Source: JBBIWA01 sp037439425
Lineage (GTDB): Bacteria; Acidobacteriota; Blastocatellia; RBC074
Reading direction: 5' to 3'
DNA length: 40,650 nucleotides
Assembly (NCBI GenBank): GCA_037439425.1
Contig: JBBIWA010000048.1
Span: 1 to 40,650, forward strand
In this document: piece after piece, positions 32,299-40,423 of the stretch
How the letters are laid out: the number at the start of each line of letters is the position of its first letter
How positions within the stretch are numbered: the stretch's first letter is position 1
Position numbers and translations under genes: made by a program
Notes under the pieces: model-generated
Database searches by the model: none
Told to the model about the DNA's origin: nothing
What the model saw: the letters and a program-made list of their open reading frames with translations, nothing else

Positions 32299-33810
32299 AT
32301 GGAATTGAAAAGATACGCACGCGCGCTGATGGCCCATTTTCTGGCGCTTGCACTTTGGATCTGGCCGCCGCTGGCTGTCATGGCATCCGAAGCAGCGCCC
32401 CGTGAAGGAGCTAACATGAGTCAACAAATGCAAGCCTCTCAAGTAGGCAGCAGCACGATTGAAGATCAGAAGAGTGTGGCGATCACGGTCTACAACTCTA
32501 ACATCGGGTTGGTTAAAGACACGCGCACGCTGCGGTTGCCGCGCGGAACTTCGCAACTGCGCTTTATGGATGTGGCACAGCAGATCAATCCCACCACCGT
32601 CCACATCAAATCGCTGACCGCGCCTCAGGCGCTCGCAGTGGTGGAACAAAGCTACGAGTATGACTTGCTCAATCCGCAAAAACTACTCGACAAGTATGTG
32701 GGCAAGGAACTGACGCTGGTGCTGCGCAAATTGGAAAACAACTCAGAGCAGTTGTTCCCGACGCGGGCGACGCTGCTTTCCAACAACAACGGCCAGGTCT
32801 GGCAGATAGGCGAACAGATCATCATCAATCCGACCAACATCGCCGAGATGCGCTTTGACCAGCTGCCGCCTGACCTGATTGCCAAACCAACGCTGGTCTG
32901 GATGCTTAATAACGCTGGGGTTGAAACTCACACGGTCGAAGCCTCCTACCTGACCAATGGGATAGGCTGGCGCGCCGATTACGTGGTGGTGGTCAACCAG
33001 GATGACACGAAAGCTGATTTGAACGGCTGGGTGACGATCAATAACAACAGTGGCGCGGCCTATCGCAATGCGGAACTCAAACTGGTGGCGGGCGATGTCA
33101 GCCGCGTGCGGGAGGAAAGAGAACTGCTGCAAAGACAGGCGGTGCGCACGGAAGCTGCAGTAGCTCCTCAAGCGCAGTTTCAGGAGCAGGCCTTCTTTGA
33201 ATACCATCTCTACACGCTCCAGCGCCCGACGAGCTTGAAACACAACGAGACGAAACAGATCAACCTGCTTTCAGCTACCAACTTCAACGTCAAAAAGGAA
33301 CTAGTCCTCAATGGCCAGCAATATTACTTCCAGGGCTACAACAATCCTGGCGAGCCGATTAAGGAGAAGGTGGGCGTCTACGTTGAATTCAAAAACTCCA
33401 AAGAGAACAGTCTCGGCCAGCCACTGCCTGCCGGCATCGTGCGCGTTTACAAGGCGGACCCGTCAGGTGCCCAGCAGTTCATCGGTGAAAACCGCATTGA
33501 CCACACGCCGAAAGACGAATCGGTACGCATCAAACTTGGCGATGCCTTCGACGTTGTAGCTGAGCGCAAGCAGACCGATTACAAGACTATTGCCCGGCGC
33601 ATCTTCGAGTACGCTTACGAAATCCGCATCCGCAATCACAAAGAGGAGGCCATCACGGTGATCGTTAACGAACCAATTGGTGGCGACTGGGAGATCATCA
33701 ATTCCACCTTCCCGGCGGAGAAGACAGCAGCCTTTGCGGCGCGATTCCGAGTGCCGGTAGCCAAAGACGGCGAAGCAGTGCTGAGCTATCGCGTGCGAGT
33801 CAAATATTGA
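32299..33810 (+). CDS. DUF4139 domain protein, secreted or membrane-anchored
   Basis: The 503-residue protein begins with a signal-like segment (ALMAHFLALALWIWPPLAVMA) and continues with SVAITVYNSNIGLVKDTRTLRL (in parts), the conserved opening of DUF4139 proteins, then WMLNNAGVETHTVEASYLTNGIGWRADYVVVV and NNNSGAAYRNAELKLVAGDV (in parts), and a C-terminal beta-rich YEYAYEIRIRNHKEEAITV region. The family's function is not known; members are frequent in Acidobacteriota. GGAG lies 9 nt before the ATG at 32299; the ATG at 32284 is an alternative without a Shine-Dalgarno. The gene stands alone and is divergent from the catabolic operon. Confidence 0.9.
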   Translation: MELKRYARALMAHFLALALWIWPPLAVMASEAAPREGANMSQQMQASQVGSSTIEDQKSVAITVYNSNIGLVKDTRTLRLPRGTSQLRFMDVAQQINPTTVHIKSLTAPQALAVVEQSYEYDLLNPQKLLDKYVGKELTLVLRKLENNSEQLFPTRATLLSNNNGQVWQIGEQIIINPTNIAEMRFDQLPPDLIAKPTLVWMLNNAGVETHTVEASYLTNGIGWRADYVVVVNQDDTKADLNGWVTINNNSGAAYRNAELKLVAGDVSRVREERELLQRQAVRTEAAVAPQAQFQEQAFFEYHLYTLQRPTSLKHNETKQINLLSATNFNVKKELVLNGQQYYFQGYNNPGEPIKEKVGVYVEFKNSKENSLGQPLPAGIVRVYKADPSGAQQFIGENRIDHTPKDESVRIKLGDAFDVVAERKQTDYKTIARRIFEYAYEIRIRNHKEEAITVIVNEPIGGDWEIINSTFPAEKTAAFAARFRVPVAKDGEAVLSYRVRVKY

Positions 33811-33850
33811 TCGGGAGAGCAAAGCTTCAAGGCCTCATTTGAAGGGGGGT

Positions 33851-33874
33851 GGGCAGGGCCGTTAGGCCCTGCCC
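33851..33874. terminator. Bidirectional hairpin between converging genes
   Basis: GGGCAGGGCC and GGCCCTGCCC form a perfect 10-bp stem around GTTA. It lies between the ends of the convergent DUF4139 (plus) and ligA (minus) genes, where a shared terminator is expected. Neither side has a strong T-run (GATTCAG follows on the plus strand), so it may act with Rho or be a structural repeat. Confidence 0.55.
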
Positions 33875-34007
33875 GATTCAGCAGCGTCCTCAGCCATTAG
33901 GGGTTATAAACCGCTGCTAATTGCCTTGCATTATAACTAAAGAATCGAAATTTTTCAAAACCCCTGGTCGCCAAAATTCTGGGAATCAACCTCTGGAAAA
34001 ACTCCTC

Positions 34008-36173
34008 TCAAGATCGGGAACCACCCAAGGCCAGCAGTTGGGCCTCATCAATGATTTGAATCCCTAACTCCTGTGCGCGTAGTAATTTAGAGCCAGCCTC
34101 CTGGCCCGCCACCACGTAATCAGTCTTCTTGCTCACACTCCCGGTTACCCGTCCGCCGCGCTCTTCAATAAAAGCTTTTGCCTCCTCCCGCTTCATATTC
34201 GGGAGCGTGCCGGTCAGGACAAACTGCTTACCTTCAAAGACGCGCGCCACCTGTTGCCGACCACCGCGCTCCACCTCCAGGCTGACGCCTGCCTCAGCGA
34301 GCCGCTTTAGCAAGCTGCGATTGCGCGGTTGCTTAAACCAATCCACTATGGCCGCCGCTACGACTTCACCGATCTCATAGATGGCGGCCAGCTCTTCGCT
34401 TGTCGCCGCTGCCAAGCGTTCCAGGCTGGTGTAGTGATCGGCCAGGATTTGCGCCGTGCGCTCACCCACGTGACGAATGCCCAGAGCATAGATCAGGCGC
34501 GCCAGGCCAGCCTGCTTGCTAGCTTCAATTTGCGCTAGGAGGTTGTCAGCCGATTTCTCGCCCATGCGCTCCAGCGCAATCAGTTCATCGCGCCGTTCGG
34601 CCAGGTGGTACAAATCGGCGACATCACGCACAAGCGGTGGCAAGATTACTGGTTGGCCGTGCTCGTCCTTTACTGGTTTTCCTTTCTTGTCGCGCTTCAC
34701 GCGCGGGGAAATCAGCTGATCAACCAGTGCCTCACCCAGACCTTCGATGCGCATGGCGCGGCGCGCGGCAAAATGAAGCAACCAGGCCTTCAACTTTGCC
34801 GGGCAATCCGGATTCGGGCAGCGCGTCACGGCTTCGCCTTCCGGTTTGACCAGGCTGGTTTGGCAAACCGGACAGTGTGTGGGGAACTGAATGGCTGTTT
34901 CCTCGCCTGTTCGCCGCTCAGGGATCACCTTGACAACTTGGGGGATGATCTCGCCACTCTTTTCGATGAAGACCCAATCGCCCTTCATCACGCCGAGACG
35001 CTCGATCTCATCAGCGTTGTGCAGGCTCGCGCGCGCGACGGTCGTTCCAGCCAGTTGCACCGGCTCGAGCACGGCCACAGGAGTCACTGCTCCTGTGCGC
35101 CCCACCTGATAAATGACCTCCAGCAGCCGCGTTGAAGCCTGGCGCGCCGGAAACTTGTAGGCAATGGCCCAGCGCGGTGACTTGGCCGTGGCACCGAGCT
35201 TCTCCTGCACGGCGACTTGATTGACTTTGACTACGACACCATCAATTTCATAGTTCAGCTCATCACGCCCTTCTGCCCACTGGTCACAAAAGGCGATGAC
35301 CTCATCGATCGTCGCGCAAAGTCGTGAATGTGGATTGACCTTGAACCCGGCGTGTTTCATCCACTCGAGCGCTTCGTAGTGAGTAGAGAAGGCAGCTTCA
35401 CCATCGAAGAGCAATTGATAACAGAAGATGTCTAACCGGCGCTCAGCGACAATGCGCGCGTCAAGCTGTCGCATCGTGCCGGCGGCTGCATTGCGTGGAT
35501 TGGCAAATGTGGGAAGCGATTGTTCAGTGCGCTCGCGATTGATCTCTTCGAAGACTTCCTTGGGCAAATAGACCTCGCCGCGCACTTCGATCTCTTTCGG
35601 TTGTCGAGAGATGGCTTCATCATCGAAGAGCGAAGCCTGTTTGCCTTTCTTCTCTCCCCTGCTCCCTCTCCCCTCTCCGATCCGCAGTGGCACGGAGCGA
35701 ATCGTGCGGACGTTTTGCGTGACAACCTCACCGCGCACCCCATCACCGCGCGTCACCCCGCGCACCAGCAGGCCATTCTCATAAATCAGCGATATGCTCA
35801 GACCGTCAATCTTCAGCTCGGCGACATAATCGAACTTGCGTCCACCAGCCAGCTTTTCGCAACGCTCAGCCCACTGGCGCAGGTCTGCGATGCTGTAGCT
35901 GTTATCGAGCGACAGCATCGGGCGCTTGTGGAAATACTCCTCAAAGCCTTCGGCCGGCTGGCCTGAAACGCGCTGGGTGGGACTGTCAGGTGTGACCAGG
36001 TCCGGCCGCTGTGCCTCTAGCTCGCGCAACCGACGCATCATCGCATCATATTCGACATCCGCGATGATCGGCTGGTTCAGGACATAATAACGATAGTCGT
36101 GCTCGAGCAATTCGCGGCGCAGCTCGGCAATCTCTTGCTCGATAGATTTAGCTTCACGCAAGCGTTCAGCCAT
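34008..36173 (-). CDS. ligA: NAD-dependent DNA ligase
   Basis: Seals nicks in DNA during replication and repair. The 721-residue protein has all LigA parts in order: the Ia domain (HDYRYYVLNQPIIADVEYDAMMRRLRELE, in parts), the adenylation site AELKIDGLS (Lys121), FANPRNAAAGTMRQLD, the OB fold, the four-cysteine zinc finger (CPVCQTS and CPNPDCPAKL, about 425-445), HhH repeats and a C-terminal BRCT domain (GKQFVLTGTLPNMKREEA). It is about 50 residues longer than usual because of two low-complexity inserts, around RGEKKGKQASLFDDE in the adenylation domain and RDKKGKPVKDEHGQ after the zinc finger. It is monocistronic or follows the enolase gene by 29 nt. Confidence 0.97.
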   Translation of the reverse strand: MAERLREAKSIEQEIAELRRELLEHDYRYYVLNQPIIADVEYDAMMRRLRELEAQRPDLVTPDSPTQRVSGQPAEGFEEYFHKRPMLSLDNSYSIADLRQWAERCEKLAGGRKFDYVAELKIDGLSISLIYENGLLVRGVTRGDGVRGEVVTQNVRTIRSVPLRIGEGRGSRGEKKGKQASLFDDEAISRQPKEIEVRGEVYLPKEVFEEINRERTEQSLPTFANPRNAAAGTMRQLDARIVAERRLDIFCYQLLFDGEAAFSTHYEALEWMKHAGFKVNPHSRLCATIDEVIAFCDQWAEGRDELNYEIDGVVVKVNQVAVQEKLGATAKSPRWAIAYKFPARQASTRLLEVIYQVGRTGAVTPVAVLEPVQLAGTTVARASLHNADEIERLGVMKGDWVFIEKSGEIIPQVVKVIPERRTGEETAIQFPTHCPVCQTSLVKPEGEAVTRCPNPDCPAKLKAWLLHFAARRAMRIEGLGEALVDQLISPRVKRDKKGKPVKDEHGQPVILPPLVRDVADLYHLAERRDELIALERMGEKSADNLLAQIEASKQAGLARLIYALGIRHVGERTAQILADHYTSLERLAAATSEELAAIYEIGEVVAAAIVDWFKQPRNRSLLKRLAEAGVSLEVERGGRQQVARVFEGKQFVLTGTLPNMKREEAKAFIEERGGRVTGSVSKKTDYVVAGQEAGSKLLRAQELGIQIIDEAQLLALGGSRS

Positions 36174-36202
36174 AGCCTTCTTTCAAGCCAATCTCCCGGC
36201 AG

Positions 36203-37309
36203 CTACTTTATGACCTCAGTGCGTACGGTCAACGAATTGATGCGTGCTTCGTTGACTTCATAGCCGATGCCTGGCCCTGAAGGCGCAATGATGGTGCCGC
36301 GCGGGGTGACTTCAACTGGTGGCGTGATAATGTCCTCAGTCCAGTAGCGCCTCGAAGCTGACACATCGCCCGGCATCGTAAAGCCCGGAAGCGTGGACAT
36401 AGCGATATTGTGCGCGCGACCAATGCCCGATTCAAGCATGCCGCCGCACCACACCGGCACGTTGCGCTCACGACAATAGGCCTGAATGCGCCGCGCTTCC
36501 GCGTGACCAGCAACCCGCCCAAGCTTGATGTTAATAATGCGACAGGCGCCAATGGAGAGAGCTTTGCGTGCATCTTCGACACTGAGGATGGACTCGTCCA
36601 GACAGATGGGCGTCTGCAACTGTCGCTGCAGCTCAGCGTGATCAATGATGTCATCGTAAGCCAGCGGCTGCTCGATCAGCATCAGATTGAATTCATCGAG
36701 GCGTTTGAGCAGCTCAACATCTGCCAGCGTATAAGCCGAGTTCGCGTCTACCGTCAATTTGATGTCTGGAAACGCCTGGCGCACCGCCTTCACCATTTCG
36801 TAATCCCGGCCCGGCTTGATCTTGATCTTGATGCGCTGGTAGCCAGATGCCAGCTCTGTTTCGATTTTCTTGAGCAGCGCGGCGTCCGTCTCTTGAAGAC
36901 CGATGGAGACTCCGCAGACGATCTCCCTTTGCGTGCCACCGAGCAGCTTCCAGAGCGGGGTGTTTTTTTGCCTCGCTTCCAATTCCCAAATGGCCGTTTC
37001 GACTGCGCCGCGAGACATCTTGTTGCCGCGAATCTTACCGGTTAATGCTGCCACCTGCTCTGGCGTTTCGATCTCTCGCCCGATAATCATTGGCCCGACG
37101 TAATCGCGGATCATCATCCAGGCTGAGTCGGTCCATTCATGGTTGTAGAAAGGATTCTCTCCAACCGTGCATTCACCCCAACCACTCTGCCCGTTACTGA
37201 AGACTTTGACCAGAATGATGCGACGCTCGGTCGTGCGGCCGAAACTGGTCTCAAATGGCGCTATGAGCGGCAAATGAATCTCGCGAAGCTCTATGCGATC
37301 AATCTTCAT
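36203..37309 (-). CDS. N-succinylamino acid racemase / o-succinylbenzoate synthase-like enolase
   Basis: Enolase-superfamily protein of the OSBS/NSAR group. The 368-residue protein has the catalytic set with the usual spacing: KIKIKPG (Lys161-165 region), VDANSAY (Asp188), LIEQPL (Glu213), LDESI (Asp238) and INIKLGR (Lys262), where the two lysines act as general acid/base pair and the three carboxylates bind magnesium. The GGMLESGIGRAHN loop is typical of NSAR. The ATG overlaps the stop of the GNAT gene by 4 bp. The GNAT partner argues for N-succinylamino acid racemase rather than menaquinone synthesis, since no other men genes are present. OSBS side activity is common in this group and cannot be excluded. 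Confidence 0.85.
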   Translation of the reverse strand: MKIDRIELREIHLPLIAPFETSFGRTTERRIILVKVFSNGQSGWGECTVGENPFYNHEWTDSAWMMIRDYVGPMIIGREIETPEQVAALTGKIRGNKMSRGAVETAIWELEARQKNTPLWKLLGGTQREIVCGVSIGLQETDAALLKKIETELASGYQRIKIKIKPGRDYEMVKAVRQAFPDIKLTVDANSAYTLADVELLKRLDEFNLMLIEQPLAYDDIIDHAELQRQLQTPICLDESILSVEDARKALSIGACRIINIKLGRVAGHAEARRIQAYCRERNVPVWCGGMLESGIGRAHNIAMSTLPGFTMPGDVSASRRYWTEDIITPPVEVTPRGTIIAPSGPGIGYEVNEARINSLTVRTEVIK

Positions 37310-38085
37310 CTCGACACCTCACCTAGTTCATCCTTGAAAAATAAGTAACGGCTATTAGCACCCTCACGCCCACGTTCGAACCCGGCGCAATACAATCCTT
37401 CAGCCAGGTAGCGTTGAAAAGCCCTGCGGACCTCTAATTGCCAGCGACGCGCCTGCTCCAGATCGCGCGCTTTGACCGCTCCAATATCGAATGGGACTTC
37501 AATCGTCGCCACAGGCTCATCTACGCGCCTCTTACCAGCCAGTGCCTCAGCTACGTGCGGAGAGTTAATCCACCATTCGGCAAACACACGGTCCGAATCC
37601 AATCCGCGATGCAGTATGCTGGAACTGGTACGGCCATAATAGTTAGCCATATAAGTGCGTACTACCGCGCCGAGTTTGACCAGATTGAGGTAAGCATTGC
37701 GCGATTGCAGCGGATCGAATGTCCACTTGATCATGGGAATGCCACGCTGTAAAGCATAATCACGTTGCGCAAGCTTAAGTTTGAGACCAATACCAGCGTT
37801 CTGGAGGCTGCCTTCCACGGCCAGCATCTGTGAATAGTAATAGGGTCGCTTCTGCTCGTCGAAAGCTGCCAGCGCGTGCGCAAAACCGAGCAGCCGATCT
37901 TGCTGATCAAACGCTCCAAGAGTAAAACCGCCGCCATGGCGAGCAATGACGAAGGAACGCAGCGGCGTGATGTCAATATCAGCGAACTGCCAAACCGCAC
38001 GCTGCATCTCCACGCAAGCTGCAAATTCCTCTAGTGTGGTGCATTGACGGATAGTGTAGTCTGGAATCTTGCTCTCAGATGTCAT
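37306..38085 (-). CDS. GNAT family acyltransferase (COG3375-like)
   Basis: A 259-residue GNAT protein with an N-terminal acetyltransferase domain: YTIRQCTTLEEFAACVEMQRAVW, then LLGFAHALAAF and MLAVEGSLQNAGIGLKLKLAQRDYAL (in parts, about 88-115), where the usual Q/R-x-x-G-x-G/A loop is QNAGIG. The C-terminal half (VEVPFDIGAV..., ANSRYLFFK) is characteristic of the COG3375 group. In Geobacillus, a GNAT enzyme succinylates D-amino acids before an enolase-family racemase acts; the 4-bp overlap with such a racemase here supports the same role, but substrate specificity is inferred. Weak AGAGG before the ATG. Confidence 0.82.
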   Translation of the reverse strand: MTSESKIPDYTIRQCTTLEEFAACVEMQRAVWQFADIDITPLRSFVIARHGGGFTLGAFDQQDRLLGFAHALAAFDEQKRPYYYSQMLAVEGSLQNAGIGLKLKLAQRDYALQRGIPMIKWTFDPLQSRNAYLNLVKLGAVVRTYMANYYGRTSSSILHRGLDSDRVFAEWWINSPHVAEALAGKRRVDEPVATIEVPFDIGAVKARDLEQARRWQLEVRRAFQRYLAEGLYCAGFERGREGANSRYLFFKDELGEVSR

Positions 38086-38183
38086 GCCTCTGATACCAGG
38101 TCGTAAGAACTTCGGCGATTTGCTGGCCGGCCATATCCCGGCTCAAAATTGATCAATCAAAGGCGTGAGATAGCAACGGAGTT

Positions 38184-38495
38184 CTACCACTCTGCAAACA
38201 AATCAACGAATTGCTTTGCATCCGCTCCTAGCTTAAGAAATACAATTCGACCAGCCCTACTATGTTCGGCCAGCCACAAAATCTTACGCAGGCTGATAGC
38301 GCCATATGCGCCCCAGAATTCGATCTGCCCGTCATTATCAAGCGCAACCAGATGGGGTTTGTAAGGCCAATCAGTATCTCGTTCGATCAGCAACACGGCG
38401 GCTTTCGCCCATGCGCTTATCGCGCTTATAAAGAGCGATCCGCTTGCCCGTGACACGAAAAAGCTCCGAAAGTGTGACTGCGCCACCCATCTCAA
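38184..38495 (-). CDS. Uncertain small gene, possibly frameshifted
   Basis: Two partly overlapping minus-strand frames look coding. The downstream one ends KAAVLLIERDTDWPYKPHLV then ALDNDGQIEFWGAYGAISL and a C-terminal FVDLFAEW, with good composition from about residue 34. The upstream part of the same frame (MRWVAQSHFRSFF...) looks random, whereas another frame at 38371-38480 reads MGGAVTLSELFRVTGKRIAL, which looks better. A one- or two-base shift near 38400 would join them into a protein of about 100 residues. I do not recognise the family. It lies between the GNAT gene and the secreted amidohydrolase, in the opposite direction to the latter. Confidence 0.4.
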   Translation of the reverse strand: MRWVAQSHFRSFFVSRASGSLFISAISAWAKAAVLLIERDTDWPYKPHLVALDNDGQIEFWGAYGAISLRKILWLAEHSRAGRIVFLKLGADAKQFVDLFAEW

Positions 38496-38685
38496 TCCCG
38501 CACGAAAGCCGATGCGGACTATAACAGCAGGATTTTGTGAGTGTCAAATCGCACTTTGCACACCCGCCTCTTGCCCGATCATCCGCCTCCCGATTATGAT
38601 CGTGGCTGTCACCGATTGGGTTCAAATATCCTGCGTGCGGTCTTGTCGTCACGATCAGACTGCCATTCCTTCGGAGGAAGCGTTT

Positions 38686-40245
38686 ATGGTTCGGCCTCAC
38701 ACTACCAGCATCTTATTATTCACTACCTTCACATTGCTGATAGGGACGCTGCTGCCGCCTGCATTGAGCACACAAGCGACGCAGCAATCTGTCACCAGCG
38801 GGAGACGCTATGGGCGACTGGTTATTCGCAACGCGATGGTGGTTGACGGCAATGGCACACCTGCCTCTGGCCCCAAAGATATTGTGATTGAAGGCAACCG
38901 GATTGTGAACATCGTACCAGTTGACCCGGTGGCCCTTAAAGAAGGCCGAGCCAAACCGCCTGTTGGGGATGTCGAAATTGATGCGACTGGCAAGTATGTG
39001 CTGCCGGGCTTAATCAATCTGCACGGGCACGTGCAGGACGAACGCGGCGGCCAGCCAATGCCTGTAGATTACTGTTTGAAATTGTGGCTGGCCAGCGGCA
39101 TCACCACTGTGCGCGATGTGGGCAGCGATTTGAAGAAGACGCTTCCCCTACGCGAGAAGAGCCAGAAAGGTGAAGTCGTCGCACCACGCCTCTTTATTTA
39201 CGGGCGGTTCAATTATCCGTCCAATCCAAACAGCCCTGAACAAGCTCGCGCCCGCGTGCGGGAGTTAAAGCAAATGGGTGTAGATGGGATTAAGCTGTTT
39301 GGTGTGGACCGTGACATTATGGCCGCCATGCTCGATGAAGCTCATAAAATGGGCCTGCGTGTGGCTCATCACGCTGGGGTTGAAGAGACCAACGCCTGGG
39401 ACGATATTAAATTCGGGACGACCTCTATCGAGCACTGGTACGGCATCCCCGACGCAGCGATCCTAAGTGGCCGGCAGAATTTTCCTGCGACTTACAACTA
39501 CAACAATGAGACCGACCGTTTCCGTTACGCTGGCCGGTTGTGGCGCGAAGCCGATTGGGAACGCCTGATGAAGGTATTGGACGCGATGGCCGAGGCGAAT
39601 GTCGCCTGGAATCCGACGCTGAATATCTACGAAGCGAGCCGTGATTTGCAGCGAGCGCAAAATCAACCCTGGTTCACTGACTATCTGCATCCGGCATTGG
39701 AGGAATTCTTCAAGCCCAATCCGGCACATCACGGCTCGTATTTCATCGGCTGGAGTTCGACCGATGAAACTTACTGGAAAGAGAATTATCGCATCTGGAT
39801 GGCGGCGCTGCGCGAGTTTGAGCAACGCGGCGGCATAATCGGTGCAGGCGAAGATGCAGGCTTTATCTACCAAATGTACGGCTTCGGCCTAATTCGCGAA
39901 TTGGAGTTGCATCAGGAAGCAGGCTTCCATCCGCTCAAAGTCATTCAGCACGCGACCGGCAACAACGCCAAGATTCTTGGTCAGGAAGCTCAGCTGGGCC
40001 GCGTGCGCGTAGGCTATCTGGCGGACCTGATCGTCGTCAATGGCAATCCGCTCGAAAATTTCAAAGTACTTTATCCCACCGGGGTTGACCAAATCAAAGA
40101 TGGTAAACTCGTACGCATGGGTGGGGTTGAATGGACTATCAAGGATGGAATTACATATCACGGACCAACGCTGCTGGCTGAAGTGAAAGAGATGGTAGCC
40201 AAGGCACGTGCTGAGGGCGCGGTCAAAGCCGCTTCACAACGCTGA
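38686..40245 (+). CDS. Secreted amidohydrolase (imidazolonepropionase-like)
   Basis: Metal-dependent hydrolase of the amidohydrolase superfamily, probably exported. The 519-residue protein starts with a signal peptide (ILLFTTFTLLIGTLLPPALS) and has the composite-domain strand RLVIRNAMVVDGNG, LPGLINLHGHVQDERGG (about 107-123; HxH), VAHHAGVEETNAWDDIKFG, SIEHWYGI (about 247-254) and the metal aspartate region IGAGEDAGF (about 384-392), then the C-terminal LGRVRVGYLADLIVVNGNPLENF. GGAGGAAG precedes the ATG by 6 nt, which decides the start over the 58-codon-longer frame. Substrate unknown: family members act on cyclic amides, lactams and peptides. Confidence 0.9.
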   Translation: MVRPHTTSILLFTTFTLLIGTLLPPALSTQATQQSVTSGRRYGRLVIRNAMVVDGNGTPASGPKDIVIEGNRIVNIVPVDPVALKEGRAKPPVGDVEIDATGKYVLPGLINLHGHVQDERGGQPMPVDYCLKLWLASGITTVRDVGSDLKKTLPLREKSQKGEVVAPRLFIYGRFNYPSNPNSPEQARARVRELKQMGVDGIKLFGVDRDIMAAMLDEAHKMGLRVAHHAGVEETNAWDDIKFGTTSIEHWYGIPDAAILSGRQNFPATYNYNNETDRFRYAGRLWREADWERLMKVLDAMAEANVAWNPTLNIYEASRDLQRAQNQPWFTDYLHPALEEFFKPNPAHHGSYFIGWSSTDETYWKENYRIWMAALREFEQRGGIIGAGEDAGFIYQMYGFGLIRELELHQEAGFHPLKVIQHATGNNAKILGQEAQLGRVRVGYLADLIVVNGNPLENFKVLYPTGVDQIKDGKLVRMGGVEWTIKDGITYHGPTLLAEVKEMVAKARAEGAVKAASQR

Positions 40246-40275
40246 CCATGGGTATCCTGGTCATTTAGTCCCACA

Positions 40276-40308
40276 CGACTTTTTCACTTAGTCGCAAGTT
40301 TTTTTTTT
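40276..40308 (+). terminator. Intrinsic terminator of the amidohydrolase gene
   Basis: CGACT (40276-40280) and AGTCG (40290-40294) form a short stem, followed after CAA and G by ten T residues (40299-40308). It lies about 30 nt after the stop codon at 40245 on the same strand. The stem is weak but the T-run is the strongest in the window. Confidence 0.6.
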
Positions 40309-40376
40309 CGTTGATGGCACGAGACAGAGATGTGGCTATTGAATTTCAACGACTTAGCCTGATCCGGCAGAAGCAG

Positions 40377-40423
40377 TGTGTCAGTAGCCCGAAACCCGCG
40401 CTAACGCTTGGGCTACCGACACA
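40377..40423. repeat. Dispersed-type hairpin with GTAGCCC arms
   Basis: TGTGTC, one mismatch, GTAGCCC (40377-40390) pairs with GGGCTAC, one mismatch, GACACA (40410-40423) around a loop that includes ACCCGCGCTAACG. It gives a stable 13-bp stem with one mismatch and resembles a genome-dispersed palindromic repeat. Function unknown. Confidence 0.6.

Noticed and set aside
32062..32679. Minus-strand frame of 205 codons
   Set aside because: It crosses the promoter region and the 5' half of the DUF4139 gene on the opposite strand and has no family similarity.
36203..37309. MenC in menaquinone synthesis
   Set aside because: No other men genes are in the window, and the overlapping GNAT gene fits the N-succinylamino acid route better; kept as an alternative in the gene entry.
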